Shown one piece after another: positions 1 to 6,342 of a stretch of DNA of 11,014 nt (positions are counted from its first letter, which is position 1; every line of letters starts with the position of its first letter). The translations under genes and the position numbers were made by a program. The stretch is from CAMBDR01 sp046597185 (GTDB lineage: Bacteria > Pseudomonadota > Gammaproteobacteria > Burkholderiales > Burkholderiaceae_D). The stretch is taken from the NCBI GenBank assembly GCA_046597185.1, contig JBKJLF010000507.1:1-11014 (forward strand). Reading direction: 5' to 3'. Under the pieces are notes generated by a model that was not told the DNA's origin, ran no database searches, and saw only the letters and a program-made list of their open reading frames with translations.

Positions 1-51
1 GTCGCGAGGGTCGCCGCTTAGGTCCGTATTCAGGCGAGTTTCCATATCCAT
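1..51 (-). CDS. 5' end of an unidentified gene, possibly a MarR-family regulator (partial)
   Basis: Only the first 17 codons are inside the window (MDMETRLNTDLSGDPRD), and the frame is open to the left edge. The ATG at 51 shares its A with the TAA stop of the SDR gene (TAATG overlap). It has a GGAG sequence 8 nt upstream, so it should be translated as part of the same operon. A second in-frame ATG at 45 is possible but lies too far from that GGAG. The fragment is too short to prove a family. From memory, MarR-type regulators encoded beside CoA-dependent aminobenzoate genes often begin with a similar acidic stretch, so a MarR regulator is my guess. An enzyme of the same pathway, such as an enoyl-CoA hydratase, is the alternative. 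The existence of a gene start is fairly secure; its identity is not. Confidence 0.5.
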   Translation of the reverse strand, partial: MDMETRLNTDLSGDPRD

Positions 52-872
52 TACATAATCTCCCCGCCCGCCACCGCAATGGCCTGGCCGTTGATGGCGC
101 TGCTGCCAGGTTGGCACAGCCAAGCCACTGCTTGCGCTACTTCTTCTGGTTGTATCAGGCGTTTTTGTGGATTGCCCGCCGCCAGTTCTGCCCGCGCCTG
201 TGCTTCATTGCGGCCGGTTTTGGCCATGATGTTTTGCACTGCCTCGACCACGATATCGGTTTCGGTATAGCCGGGGCAAACTGCATTGACGGTAATGCCT
301 TTGCTGGCTACTTCCAGCGCCAGCGCGCGGGTTAGCCCCAGCACGCCATGCTTGGCCGCGCAATACGCGCTCACGTAGGCGTAGCCGGTGAGGGCGGCGC
401 TGCTGGCCACATTCACAATCCTGCCCCAGCCTTGCGCCAACATGCCGGGTAAGGCTTGCTGAGTACAGTGGAAGGTGCCACTCAGGTTGACCGCCAGCAT
501 CTGCTGCCAAAGCTCGAGCCCGGTTTTTAAGAAGGGTGCCGAACCAGCCTGGCCGGCGTTATTGACCAAAATGGAAATCAAGCCATCCACGCTTTGGGCC
601 TGGTCAAAGGCCCGTTTGACTGATGCTGGGTCGGCCACATCCATTTCTACCACGGTGATTTGCCCCAGGCTTTGCAATTGCGCCTGCGCGCTGAGTAAGG
701 TGCTGGCATCGCGCCCGCTAATGGTGACGGCGGCACCCTGTTGCAGCAGCGCACGCGCTATCGCCAGGCCGATGCCTTTGCCACCACCCGTGACCAGGGC
801 GTGCTTGCCGCAGAGTTGGCCGCAGTGTTTGCCACTGAGTTGAGCACTGACTTGTCCCGAATTCTGCCCCAT
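51..872 (-). CDS. SDR-family NAD(P)-dependent dehydrogenase of the aryl-CoA pathway
   Basis: This 273-residue protein is a classical short-chain dehydrogenase/reductase, probably cytoplasmic. The Rossmann nucleotide-binding motif TGGGKGIG is at residues 28-35, NNAG at 104-107, the catalytic Ser at 157, and the YxxxK pair at Y170/K174. The PG motif after strand 6 is at 200-201. All key residues are present, so it should be active. It starts 1 bp after the stop of the monooxygenase/reductase, with a good GGAGG 6 nt upstream of the ATG, which supports this start. By context it most likely oxidises a hydroxyl group on a CoA-bound intermediate (3-hydroxyacyl-CoA dehydrogenase type) downstream of ring hydroxylation and reduction. 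SDR substrate cannot be read from sequence, so this role is inferred. The N-terminus is unusually long before the Rossmann fold and consists of four-residue quasi-repeats (see the repeat at 801-872). Confidence 0.88.
   Translation of the reverse strand: MGQNSGQVSAQLSGKHCGQLCGKHALVTGGGKGIGLAIARALLQQGAAVTISGRDASTLLSAQAQLQSLGQITVVEMDVADPASVKRAFDQAQSVDGLISILVNNAGQAGSAPFLKTGLELWQQMLAVNLSGTFHCTQQALPGMLAQGWGRIVNVASSAALTGYAYVSAYCAAKHGVLGLTRALALEVASKGITVNAVCPGYTETDIVVEAVQNIMAKTGRNEAQARAELAAGNPQKRLIQPEEVAQAVAWLCQPGSSAINGQAIAVAGGEIM
60..63 (-). promoter_or_regulatory. Shine-Dalgarno deciding the start at 51
   Basis: On the minus strand GGGGAG is followed by ATTATGTA and then the ATG at 51. The 8-nt spacing favours this ATG over the in-frame ATG at 45, which would be 14 nt away. 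The site lies inside the last codons of the SDR gene, as expected for translational coupling. Confidence 0.5.
801..872 (-). repeat. 12-bp quasi-repeats at the N-terminus of the SDR
   Basis: The first 24 codons can be divided into six four-residue units: MGQN, SGQV, SAQL, SGKH, CGQL and CGKH. The last five (801-860) follow the pattern [S/C]-[G/A]-[Q/K]-x. The DNA units are diverged, so this looks like an old 12-bp tandem expansion. It extends the N-terminus ahead of the ALVTGG strand of the Rossmann fold. Confidence 0.6.
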
Positions 873-873
873 G

Positions 874-3339
874 TTAAGCCTCCAGCAGTTTGGCCGCCAC
901 TTGCTGTGGCGTTAAACCCGTATTGGCTGCAGCTTGTTGCCGCTCGCGCGCCAGATTGCGCTCCAATTGCAGTTTGCCGGCCTCGTATTGTTTCGGCCAT
1001 GCCACCCCGGTATAGCCGATTTTTGCTGCTTCGTTAAGTGTCCAGGCCGGGTTGGCCAGATGTGGGCGGGCCAGTGCGCATAAGTCGGCCCGGCCTGCTG
1101 CGATAATGCTGTTGGCGTGATCGGCTTCAAAAATCGCCCCCACCGCCATGGTGGCGATGCTCACTTCATTGCGGATGCGGTCGGCAAACGGGGTTTGAAA
1201 CATGCGCCCATACACCGGCTTTTCCTGTTTGCTGACCTGGCCGGAAGAGCAATCGATCAAATCGGCCCCTGCTGCCTTAAACAGGCGCGCAATGTCGATT
1301 GCATCGTCCGGGGTGATGCCGCCTTCAACCCAGTCATGGGCAGAAATGCGCACGCTCATCGGTTTGTGTTGCGGCCAGATGGCGCGCATGGCGGCAAACA
1401 CTTGCAGCGGAAAGCGGCAGCGGTTTTCCAGCGATCCGCCAAATTCATCGGTGCGCTGATTGGTGAGGGGGGAAATAAAGCTCGACAGCAAATAGCCATG
1501 GGCGCAATGCAATTCCAGCCAGTCAAAACCCGCCTGATCCGCCTGCAGGGTGGCGAGTACAAAGTCGGCCAGCACGAGCGCCAGATCAACTTCGGTGGCG
1601 GCGCGCGCGATTTGCGATACGCCAGCGATATATTGCTGGCTTGATGCCGAAATCAGTGGCCAATTACCCTCAGGCAGCGGTTGGTCGATGCCATCCCAGG
1701 CGCAGCGGGTCGAGCCTTTGGCCCCGGCGTGGCCCAGTTGCAGGGCAATTTTGGCGTCGCTGTTGGCATGCACAAATTCGACAATGCGCTGCCATGCCTG
1801 CGTATGCTCGTCGCTGTACATGCCGGGGCAGGCTGGGGTGATGCGCGCGTCGGCACTGACGCAGGTCATTTCGGCAAACACCAAACCGGCACCACCCAGG
1901 GCGCGCGCACCCAAATGCACCAGATGAAAATCCCCTGGCACCCCGTCCGTGGCCGAATACTGCGCCATCGGTGAGACCACGATGCGGTTTTTGAGCGTGA
2001 GGTCGCGCAAGCGAAACGGGGTAAACATTGGCGGTATGGGTTTGGCGGTTTGATCCGGCGCAGCTTGTTGATTGCCTTGTGCATTGACGGGTGTATTGAT
2101 GGGTGCATGAACCTGTTGTTGCGCCTGCGCACTGATCCACGCTTCATATTGGCCGATGTAGCCGGGGTCGCGCAGGCGCAGGTTTTCGTGCGACAGGCGT
2201 TGGCTGCGGGTGAGCAGGGAATAGGCAAATTGTGCTGCCTGCATGGCGCTATAGCGGGTGACGTTTTCAAACCATTCCATCGAATTGCGTGCCGCACTTT
2301 GGATTTTTAACACTTCAATCCCGCGCCGTTGCTGGTAGTGCTCCAGTACGGCGGCCAGCTCAGTGTTTGTGGGATTTGCGGAGTTTGCATTATTTGCGCT
2401 GGCTTGCCCGAAGCAATTGGCCAGTTCAATCGCATCTTCCAGCGCCAATTTGGTGCCCGAGCCAATGGAAAAATGTGCGGTATGGGCGGCGTCCCCCATC
2501 AACACCACGGGAATGCGTTTTTCGCATGGCTCCACCCAATGCACCCAGTTGCGGCAAATAATGCGCGGAAATTTGATCCAGTTGCTTGAACCGCGCAAGT
2601 GTTTGGCATTGCTCAGCAAGGGGTGGCCACCCAGATATGGGGCAAATACTTTTTCGCAAAACGTAATGGCTTGATCTTGCTCCATTTGATCCAGCCCGGC
2701 GCGCTGCCACACCTCTTCCGGGGTTTCGACGATGAAGGTGGCGGTGTCATCATCGTATTGATAGGCATGCGCCTGAAACCAGCCAAATTCGGTTTCTTCA
2801 AACGCAAAGGTAAAGGCCGGGAAGCGTTGCCCGGTGCCCAGCCAGACGAAGCGGCATTTACGGGTGTCGATATCTGGTTGGTAACTGGCCTCATAGCGGC
2901 TGCGCACCCGGCTGTTGAGGCCGTCGCTGGCGATCACCAAATCGGCCTGATATTGGGTAGCCAGCGCCTGATCATCTTCCACATCGGTTTCAAACACCAG
3001 TTTCACGCCCAAATCTTCACAGCGTTGCTGCAGGATATTGAGTAAGCGACGCCGACCGATGCCGCAAAAGCCATGGCCGCCAGACTTGATGACCTGGCCT
3101 TTGAAGTGGACATCGATATCATCCCAATGATTAAAAGCTTGCAGAATGGCGCGCGCGGTGTCTTCATCGGCTTGCATCAAATTACCCAGGGTTTGATCGG
3201 AAAACACCACGCCCCAGCCAAAGGTATCATACGGGCGATTGCGCTCGACCAAGGTGATATGGTGGGCCGGGTTTTGCTTTTTCATCAGCAAACCAAAATA
3301 CAGGCCAGCGGGGCCGCCGCCGATACAAAGAATATTCAT
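874..3339 (-). CDS. Fused FAD monooxygenase / old-yellow-enzyme-type reductase (2-aminobenzoyl-CoA monooxygenase/reductase or salicylyl-CoA 5-hydroxylase type)
   Basis: An 821-residue two-domain flavoprotein. Residues 1 to about 400 form a UbiH/PHBH-like FAD monooxygenase: GGGPAG at 7-12 binds the FAD ADP moiety, SDGLNSRVR is at 138-146, and MGDAAHTAHFSIGSG is at 281-295. Residues 435 to about 785 form an FMN-dependent TIM-barrel reductase of the NADH:flavin oxidoreductase family, with QLGHAGAKGS at 534-543, a HCAHGYLLSSF block at 611-621 and a C-terminal GRADLCALARP motif. The fusion is typical of the enzyme that hydroxylates 2-aminobenzoyl-CoA at C5 and then reduces the ring; databases often call homologues salicylyl-CoA 5-hydroxylase/oxidoreductase. 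I start the gene at the Met directly before the first beta strand. The frame is open to an ATG at 3435, but that would overlap the ligase gene. No clear Shine-Dalgarno precedes 3339, so coupling to the ligase stop 22 bp upstream is likely. The region 401-434 is a low-complexity linker. Confidence 0.88.
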   Translation of the reverse strand: MNILCIGGGPAGLYFGLLMKKQNPAHHITLVERNRPYDTFGWGVVFSDQTLGNLMQADEDTARAILQAFNHWDDIDVHFKGQVIKSGGHGFCGIGRRRLLNILQQRCEDLGVKLVFETDVEDDQALATQYQADLVIASDGLNSRVRSRYEASYQPDIDTRKCRFVWLGTGQRFPAFTFAFEETEFGWFQAHAYQYDDDTATFIVETPEEVWQRAGLDQMEQDQAITFCEKVFAPYLGGHPLLSNAKHLRGSSNWIKFPRIICRNWVHWVEPCEKRIPVVLMGDAAHTAHFSIGSGTKLALEDAIELANCFGQASANNANSANPTNTELAAVLEHYQQRRGIEVLKIQSAARNSMEWFENVTRYSAMQAAQFAYSLLTRSQRLSHENLRLRDPGYIGQYEAWISAQAQQQVHAPINTPVNAQGNQQAAPDQTAKPIPPMFTPFRLRDLTLKNRIVVSPMAQYSATDGVPGDFHLVHLGARALGGAGLVFAEMTCVSADARITPACPGMYSDEHTQAWQRIVEFVHANSDAKIALQLGHAGAKGSTRCAWDGIDQPLPEGNWPLISASSQQYIAGVSQIARAATEVDLALVLADFVLATLQADQAGFDWLELHCAHGYLLSSFISPLTNQRTDEFGGSLENRCRFPLQVFAAMRAIWPQHKPMSVRISAHDWVEGGITPDDAIDIARLFKAAGADLIDCSSGQVSKQEKPVYGRMFQTPFADRIRNEVSIATMAVGAIFEADHANSIIAAGRADLCALARPHLANPAWTLNEAAKIGYTGVAWPKQYEAGKLQLERNLARERQQAAANTGLTPQQVAAKLLEA
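879..883 (-). promoter_or_regulatory. Shine-Dalgarno for the SDR gene
   Basis: GGAGG on the minus strand lies 6 nt before the ATG at 872. It sits inside the final codons (Leu-Leu-Glu-Ala) of the monooxygenase/reductase, so the two cistrons are translationally linked. Confidence 0.65.
2077..2112 (-). repeat. 12-bp tandem repeat (three units) in the interdomain linker
   Basis: Three 12-bp units encode VHAP, INTP and VNAQ (residues 410-421), lying between the monooxygenase and reductase domains. The first two units are most alike in DNA (gggtgcatgaac and gggtgtattgat on the plus strand). Repeat growth here lengthens a flexible linker without touching either active site. Confidence 0.6.
2362..2397 (-). 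repeat. 9-bp tandem repeat (four units), Asn-rich insert in the monooxygenase domain
   Basis: Four 9-bp units encode ANN, ANS, ANP and TNT (residues 315-326). They follow the helix after the GD motif and precede the ELAAVLEHYQQRR helix. On the plus strand the units share a ttTGC-like end (atttgc, gtttgc). The Asn/Ala-rich stretch is probably a surface loop. Confidence 0.65.
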
Positions 3340-3361
3340 TATGCGTCTGCCAGGGTCGAGG

Positions 3362-5008
3362 TTATTCGGTGATGCGGAGCCGAAAGCGTTGCAGTTTGCC
3401 AGTTTCGGTGCGCGGTAAGCTGGTGCGAAACTCAATGGCGCGCGGATATTTATACGGCGCGATGGTGTTTTTCACGAAGTTTTGAATGTCCACGACCAAT
3501 TCATCCACGACCAATTCGTCTGACGCAGCAAATTCGGGCTTTAACACAATCACCGCTTTCACAATTTGCCCGCGCGCTTCGTCGGGTATGCCAATGACCG
3601 CACATTCGACCACTGCCGGGTGCAGAAGTAAGGCTTCTTCGACTTCTGGCGCGGCAATGTTATAGCCTGCCGAAATAATCATGTCATCGGTGCGCGCCCT
3701 GTACCAAAAATAGCCGTCGGCGTCCATTTCATAGGCGTCACCGGTTAAATTCCAACCGTTCAGCACATAGTTTTTTTGCCGCTCGTCGGCCAGGTAGCGG
3801 CAGCCAGTGGGGCCTTTTACCGCAAGGCGACCGACCACGCCGGGGCCAACTGGTTGGCCGTTGTCATCCAGCACGCAAGCCTGGTAGCCGGGGATAACTT
3901 TACCAGTGGCACCGGGGCGCACCGCGCTGCCGCTGGCGGAAATAAAGATATGCAGCATTTCGGTGGCCCCAATGCCGTCGATCATTTCGATGCCGCTGGC
4001 CTCTTTCCAGGCACTGCGAATCGCAACCGGGAGTGGTTCGCCGGCCGACACGCATTTTTGCAAGCTGGGCATATCAAACTTGGGTGCAAGTGTTGCCATT
4101 TGGCGGTAAAACGTGGGGCCGGTAAAGCAAATTGTGGCTTTGAAATGGGCAATGGCCTGCATCAAGGCTTCCGGGTTGAGCTTTTCCAGCAGCACCGTGG
4201 TGGCACCCACGCGCAGGGGAAATAACAGTAAGCCGCCCAGGCCAAAGGTAAATGCCAGCGGCGGCACGCCGATAAACACATCGCTCTCGTGCGAGTGCAG
4301 GGTTGAGCGTGGGAAGCAATCGCAAATGGCTAAAATATCGCGATGAAAATGCATTGTGCCCTTGGGGATGCCGGTGGTGCCGGAGGTAAAACCGATCAGG
4401 CAAACGTCGGTGGCGGCGGTATCTGCGGCCTCAAAATTGGGTTGTCGCGCCGCCATGTGCGCTTCCAGGCCTTGGGTGCTGGCGTCGTGAAAATACAGCA
4501 CCTGTTTCAGCTCGGGGTGTTGTTGCTGCGCCAGCTGCATGTCATCGCCTAATTCTTGTGCGCACAGTGCGGCGTTGACCTGGGCTTTGTTGATGATGGT
4601 GCCCAGTTCCTTGGCGCGTAACAAGGGCATGGTGGGCACGGCCACGCAACCGGCTTTCATTACCGCCAGAATGCAGGCCGCCATCATCGGGGTGTTGGTG
4701 CCGCGTAACAACACCCGGTTGCCGGGCACCAGCGCCAAATCTTTGGTCAGGACGTTGGCAATGCGGTTGACTTGTTGCTGCAGATGGCGATAACTCCAGC
4801 GCTGCTGGTAAGTAACAATCGCCATTTTTTCGCTGTGCCCCATGCGCACCATATGATCCAGCAACTCGGCCACGCAATTGAGGCGGCGTGGGTAGTGTAG
4901 CTCGGGCAGCTGAAACACCAACTCCGGCCATTGCTCCGGTGGCGGCAGGTTGTTTTGGGTGAATGCGTCAAGGTGGGCACTGGTGGGCGCGTGGATGGGG
5001 CTGGTCAT
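3362..5008 (-). CDS. Aryl-CoA ligase, 2-aminobenzoate-CoA ligase type (AMP-forming)
   Basis: This 548-residue ANL-superfamily adenylating enzyme should activate an aromatic acid with ATP and CoA in the cytoplasm. The P-loop FTSGTTGIPKG is at 207-217, the A5 motif GIGATEM at 345-351, TGD at 422-424, the hinge region RARTDDMIISAGYNI at 437-451, and the catalytic lysine in PRTETGK is K538. All core motifs are intact. The N-terminal text (AHLDAF, LPPPEQWPEL) and the pairing with the fused monooxygenase/reductase point to 2-aminobenzoate (anthranilate) or salicylate rather than plain benzoate; this substrate call is inference. It resembles the ligase of the Azoarcus evansii aerobic 2-aminobenzoate pathway. 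The ATG at 5008 has GGAGA 4 nt upstream. It is the first gene of the catabolic operon, preceded by AT-rich, promoter-like DNA. A 15-bp tandem duplication sits in the C-terminal domain. Confidence 0.88.
   Translation of the reverse strand: MTSPIHAPTSAHLDAFTQNNLPPPEQWPELVFQLPELHYPRRLNCVAELLDHMVRMGHSEKMAIVTYQQRWSYRHLQQQVNRIANVLTKDLALVPGNRVLLRGTNTPMMAACILAVMKAGCVAVPTMPLLRAKELGTIINKAQVNAALCAQELGDDMQLAQQQHPELKQVLYFHDASTQGLEAHMAARQPNFEAADTAATDVCLIGFTSGTTGIPKGTMHFHRDILAICDCFPRSTLHSHESDVFIGVPPLAFTFGLGGLLLFPLRVGATTVLLEKLNPEALMQAIAHFKATICFTGPTFYRQMATLAPKFDMPSLQKCVSAGEPLPVAIRSAWKEASGIEMIDGIGATEMLHIFISASGSAVRPGATGKVIPGYQACVLDDNGQPVGPGVVGRLAVKGPTGCRYLADERQKNYVLNGWNLTGDAYEMDADGYFWYRARTDDMIISAGYNIAAPEVEEALLLHPAVVECAVIGIPDEARGQIVKAVIVLKPEFAASDELVVDELVVDIQNFVKNTIAPYKYPRAIEFRTSLPRTETGKLQRFRLRITE
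3489..3518 (-). repeat. 15-bp in-frame tandem duplication in the ligase
   Basis: The 15-bp unit tccacgaccaattcr (plus strand) occurs twice head to tail, differing only in the last base. It encodes DELVV twice (residues 497-506) in the C-terminal subdomain between the VIGIPDEARGQIVKAVIVLKP strand and the catalytic-lysine region. Near-identity suggests a recent event. Confidence 0.85.
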
Positions 5009-5039
5009 GCTGTCTCCGACAATTTGATCGTTATTAAAT

Positions 5040-5068
5040 ATGATTAGTTATGATAAATGCTGAGCCAA
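5040..5068 (-). promoter_or_regulatory. Candidate promoter for the ligase operon (proximal)
   Basis: On the minus strand TTGGCT (5063-5068) and AATCAT (5040-5045) are separated by 17 bp. Each matches four of six sigma-70 consensus bases. The site lies 31 bp or more upstream of the ligase ATG. A direct repeat tatgat-tagt-tatgat (5039-5054, 10-bp period) overlaps the -10 side and could be a regulator contact, though that is speculative. Confidence 0.3.
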
Positions 5069-5115
5069 GCGCGTATAATGAATGTCGATTTTCCGCTTTT
5101 GCTGATTTGAAATGT

Positions 5116-5144
5116 ACTTTAAGCCTAAACTATTTAAATGTAAA
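5116..5144 (-). promoter_or_regulatory. Candidate promoter for the ligase operon (distal)
   Basis: On the minus strand TTTACA (5139-5144) and TAAAGT (5116-5121) are separated by exactly 17 bp, with five and four matches to the sigma-70 hexamers. It sits in AT-rich DNA about 110 bp upstream of the ligase start. It competes with the proximal candidate; sequence alone cannot choose between them. Confidence 0.3.
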
Positions 5145-5199
5145 GCTTTATCTTTGCGGCGCATGAGCAAGTTTCGAGGCAAGTTCCAAGTTCCGTTGC

Positions 5200-5430
5200 T
5201 CTATTGGCATCGCCGCCTACGCCATCATGAGTAATCACTATCACATAGTCTTGCACGTTGACCGTTCCAAAGCACAGGGATGGAGTAATGCTGAGGTTGT
5301 CAGACGCTGGCATGGGGTATTTTCTGGCACCCTGCTTTCAAAACAATTTTTGGAGGGAGAGGTACTCGACGAAGGGCAAATGCCAGCATTGTGCAAGTTG
5401 ATCGCCTGCTGGCGTGCAGGGTGTATGTAA
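5200..5430 (+). pseudogene. Fragment of a RAYT / Y1-type (IS200-like HUH) transposase
   Basis: The reading frame gives IGIAAYAIMSNHYHIVLHVD followed by a WSNAEVVRRWHGVFSGTLLSKQF-like block. This is the characteristic middle section of REP-associated tyrosine transposases. The HYH pair (HUH metal-binding motif) is retained. The frame opens only after a TGA at 5164-5166, so the usual N-terminal third is missing or out of frame. It stops at TAA 5428-5430, before the conserved FMRxLNE..IAR..N and GRFWEGRFKSQ region where the catalytic tyrosine region would follow. It is therefore a non-functional relic. An ATG at 5227 could start a 67-residue peptide, but that ATG is the internal Met of the MSNHYH motif. 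It is the only plus-strand coding signal in the window and separates two metabolic operons. Confidence 0.65.
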
Positions 5431-5477
5431 TTATCTGCCTCGATTATGCATGGGCGAAATAGCTGTAAAGCACGCTT

Positions 5478-5493
5478 GCATCAAAGGAGATGC
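5478..5493 (-). terminator. Weak hairpin just after the DUF971 gene
   Basis: GCATC and GATGC arms (5 bp, perfect) flank a 6-nt loop immediately past the DUF971 stop. No T-run follows, so an intrinsic terminator is doubtful. It may simply be a 3'-end stem, or chance. Confidence 0.2.
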
Positions 5494-5494
5494 T

Positions 5495-5848
5495 TTAAGC
5501 CTCGCGCGACGCACCAGCCGCTGCCAGCTTGGCCAAATAATCCTGCCACATGCTTTGCTGTTTCGCGCCCAGCGTATGCAAATAATCCCACGAATATAAA
5601 CCCGTGTTATGCCCGTCAGAAAATGTCGGCTGCACCGCATAATTGCCCACCGGTTCCAGTGCCGTAATGCCGACACCGCGCTTGCCAGTTTGCAACACCT
5701 CTTGCCCGGCACCGTGGCCGCGTACTTCTGCCGATGGGGAATAGACGCGTAAAAATTCAAATGGCAGATGAAAGGTTTGGCCGTCGTCAAAGGCAATTTC
5801 CAAAATTTGCGAACGCTGGTGTAATGTTAAGGCGGTAGGTTGGCTCAT
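5495..5848 (-). CDS. DUF971 (GBBH-like N-terminal domain) protein
   Basis: This small 117-residue soluble protein has the hallmark DUF971 pattern: LEIAFDDGQTFHLPFEFLRVYSPSAEVRGHG, then GVGITALEPVGNYAVQPTFSDGHNTGLYSWDYL (given here in pieces around residues 15-45 and 59-90). The domain corresponds to the N-terminal part of gamma-butyrobetaine hydroxylase and also occurs alone in many proteobacteria, with no firmly established reaction. The length is close to that of stand-alone members. Its ATG overlaps the HIT stop by 4 nt (ATGA), with GGAG 8 nt upstream, so it is co-translated with the HIT gene. From memory, in related Betaproteobacteria this gene usually precedes ubiE; here the next sequence is a transposase relic. 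I assign the family with confidence but no function. Confidence 0.87.
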   Translation of the reverse strand: MSQPTALTLHQRSQILEIAFDDGQTFHLPFEFLRVYSPSAEVRGHGAGQEVLQTGKRGVGITALEPVGNYAVQPTFSDGHNTGLYSWDYLHTLGAKQQSMWQDYLAKLAAAGASREA

Positions 5849-6342
5849 TTCAGTGGCTCCAGTGTCTCTAACGCTGCCATGGCGGCGCGCAGGGCGGTTT
5901 TTAATTCTGGCAGGCGCGCGCGCCGTGCCGCCAGGGTGGCAGGGTCGGTTTCACGTTGCTGCGCGCCCCACACGGGCTGCGGAAAATGCGCGTCATCCAG
6001 ATAGCGTGGAATTACATGCCAATGCACATGCGGCGTCATATTACCAAGGCTGGCCAGGTTGATTTTTTCCGGCTGCATCACTTGCCGCACCACCTGTTCT
6101 ACCTTCATCGTGGTATGCATGATGCGGCTGCGCTGGGCCGCCGTCAAATCGCTCATTTCTTTGACGTGGCTATTCCAAACTACGCGGCAAAAGCCGGGGT
6201 AATGCGGGTCGTCGATCAGCACCAGCCGCCAGTCGCTATTGCGGTGCAATAGTTCGCCGCCATCCCCCGCGCATAAATCACAGAGTGTACTTGCAGCCGC
6301 ACTTGCAGCCGCACTTTCAGCCGAACTTGCAGCCGCACTCAT
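5845..6342 (-). CDS. HIT-family nucleotide-binding protein (probable hydrolase)
   Basis: A 165-residue protein of the histidine-triad superfamily. The triad HVHWHV is at residues 105-110 (H105, H107, H109), preceded by NLASLGNMTPH, and the N-terminal fold begins near CDLCAGDGGELLHRN (21-35). C21 and C24 form a CxxC as in many proteobacterial members of this subgroup. HIT proteins hydrolyse or transfer nucleotide phosphates such as AMP conjugates; the substrate here is unknown. The start ATG overlaps the stop of the DUF3683 gene by 4 nt (ATGA), with AAGGG 7 nt upstream, so this start is well supported. About 18 residues before the fold are pure Ser/Ala/Glu from a 12-bp tandem repeat, an extension not expected for the family. 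The sequence after about residue 135 is an Ala/Arg/Leu-rich helical tail. Confidence 0.88.
   Translation of the reverse strand: MSAAASSAESAAASAAASTLCDLCAGDGGELLHRNSDWRLVLIDDPHYPGFCRVVWNSHVKEMSDLTAAQRSRIMHTTMKVEQVVRQVMQPEKINLASLGNMTPHVHWHVIPRYLDDAHFPQPVWGAQQRETDPATLAARRARLPELKTALRAAMAALETLEPLK
6289..6336 (-). repeat. 12-bp minisatellite (four units) at the start of the HIT gene
   Basis: Four head-to-tail 12-bp units on the plus strand read acttgcagccgc, acttgcagccgc, actttcagccga and acttgcagccgc. Three are identical and one differs at two positions. They encode an N-terminal SAAA/SSAE run. Because the unit is a multiple of three, copy-number change would alter length without breaking the frame. 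Confidence 0.9.

Noticed and set aside
1117..1644. Plus-strand open frame of about 175 codons inside the monooxygenase/reductase gene
   Set aside because: It is antisense to a gene with clear domain motifs, has no recognisable protein features and fits a GC-driven shadow frame.
3340..3435. N-terminal extension of the monooxygenase/reductase starting at 3435
   Set aside because: The added residues overlap the end of the ligase gene and precede the natural beta-strand start of the FAD domain. The Met at 3339 fits the family start.
5074..5079. Perfect TATAAT on the plus strand as a promoter for the transposase relic
   Set aside because: No acceptable -35 hexamer is found 16-18 bp upstream, and the downstream gene is broken.
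5478..5493. Hairpin after DUF971 as a true intrinsic terminator
   Set aside because: The stem is only 5 bp and no T-run follows. It is kept only as a low-confidence feature.
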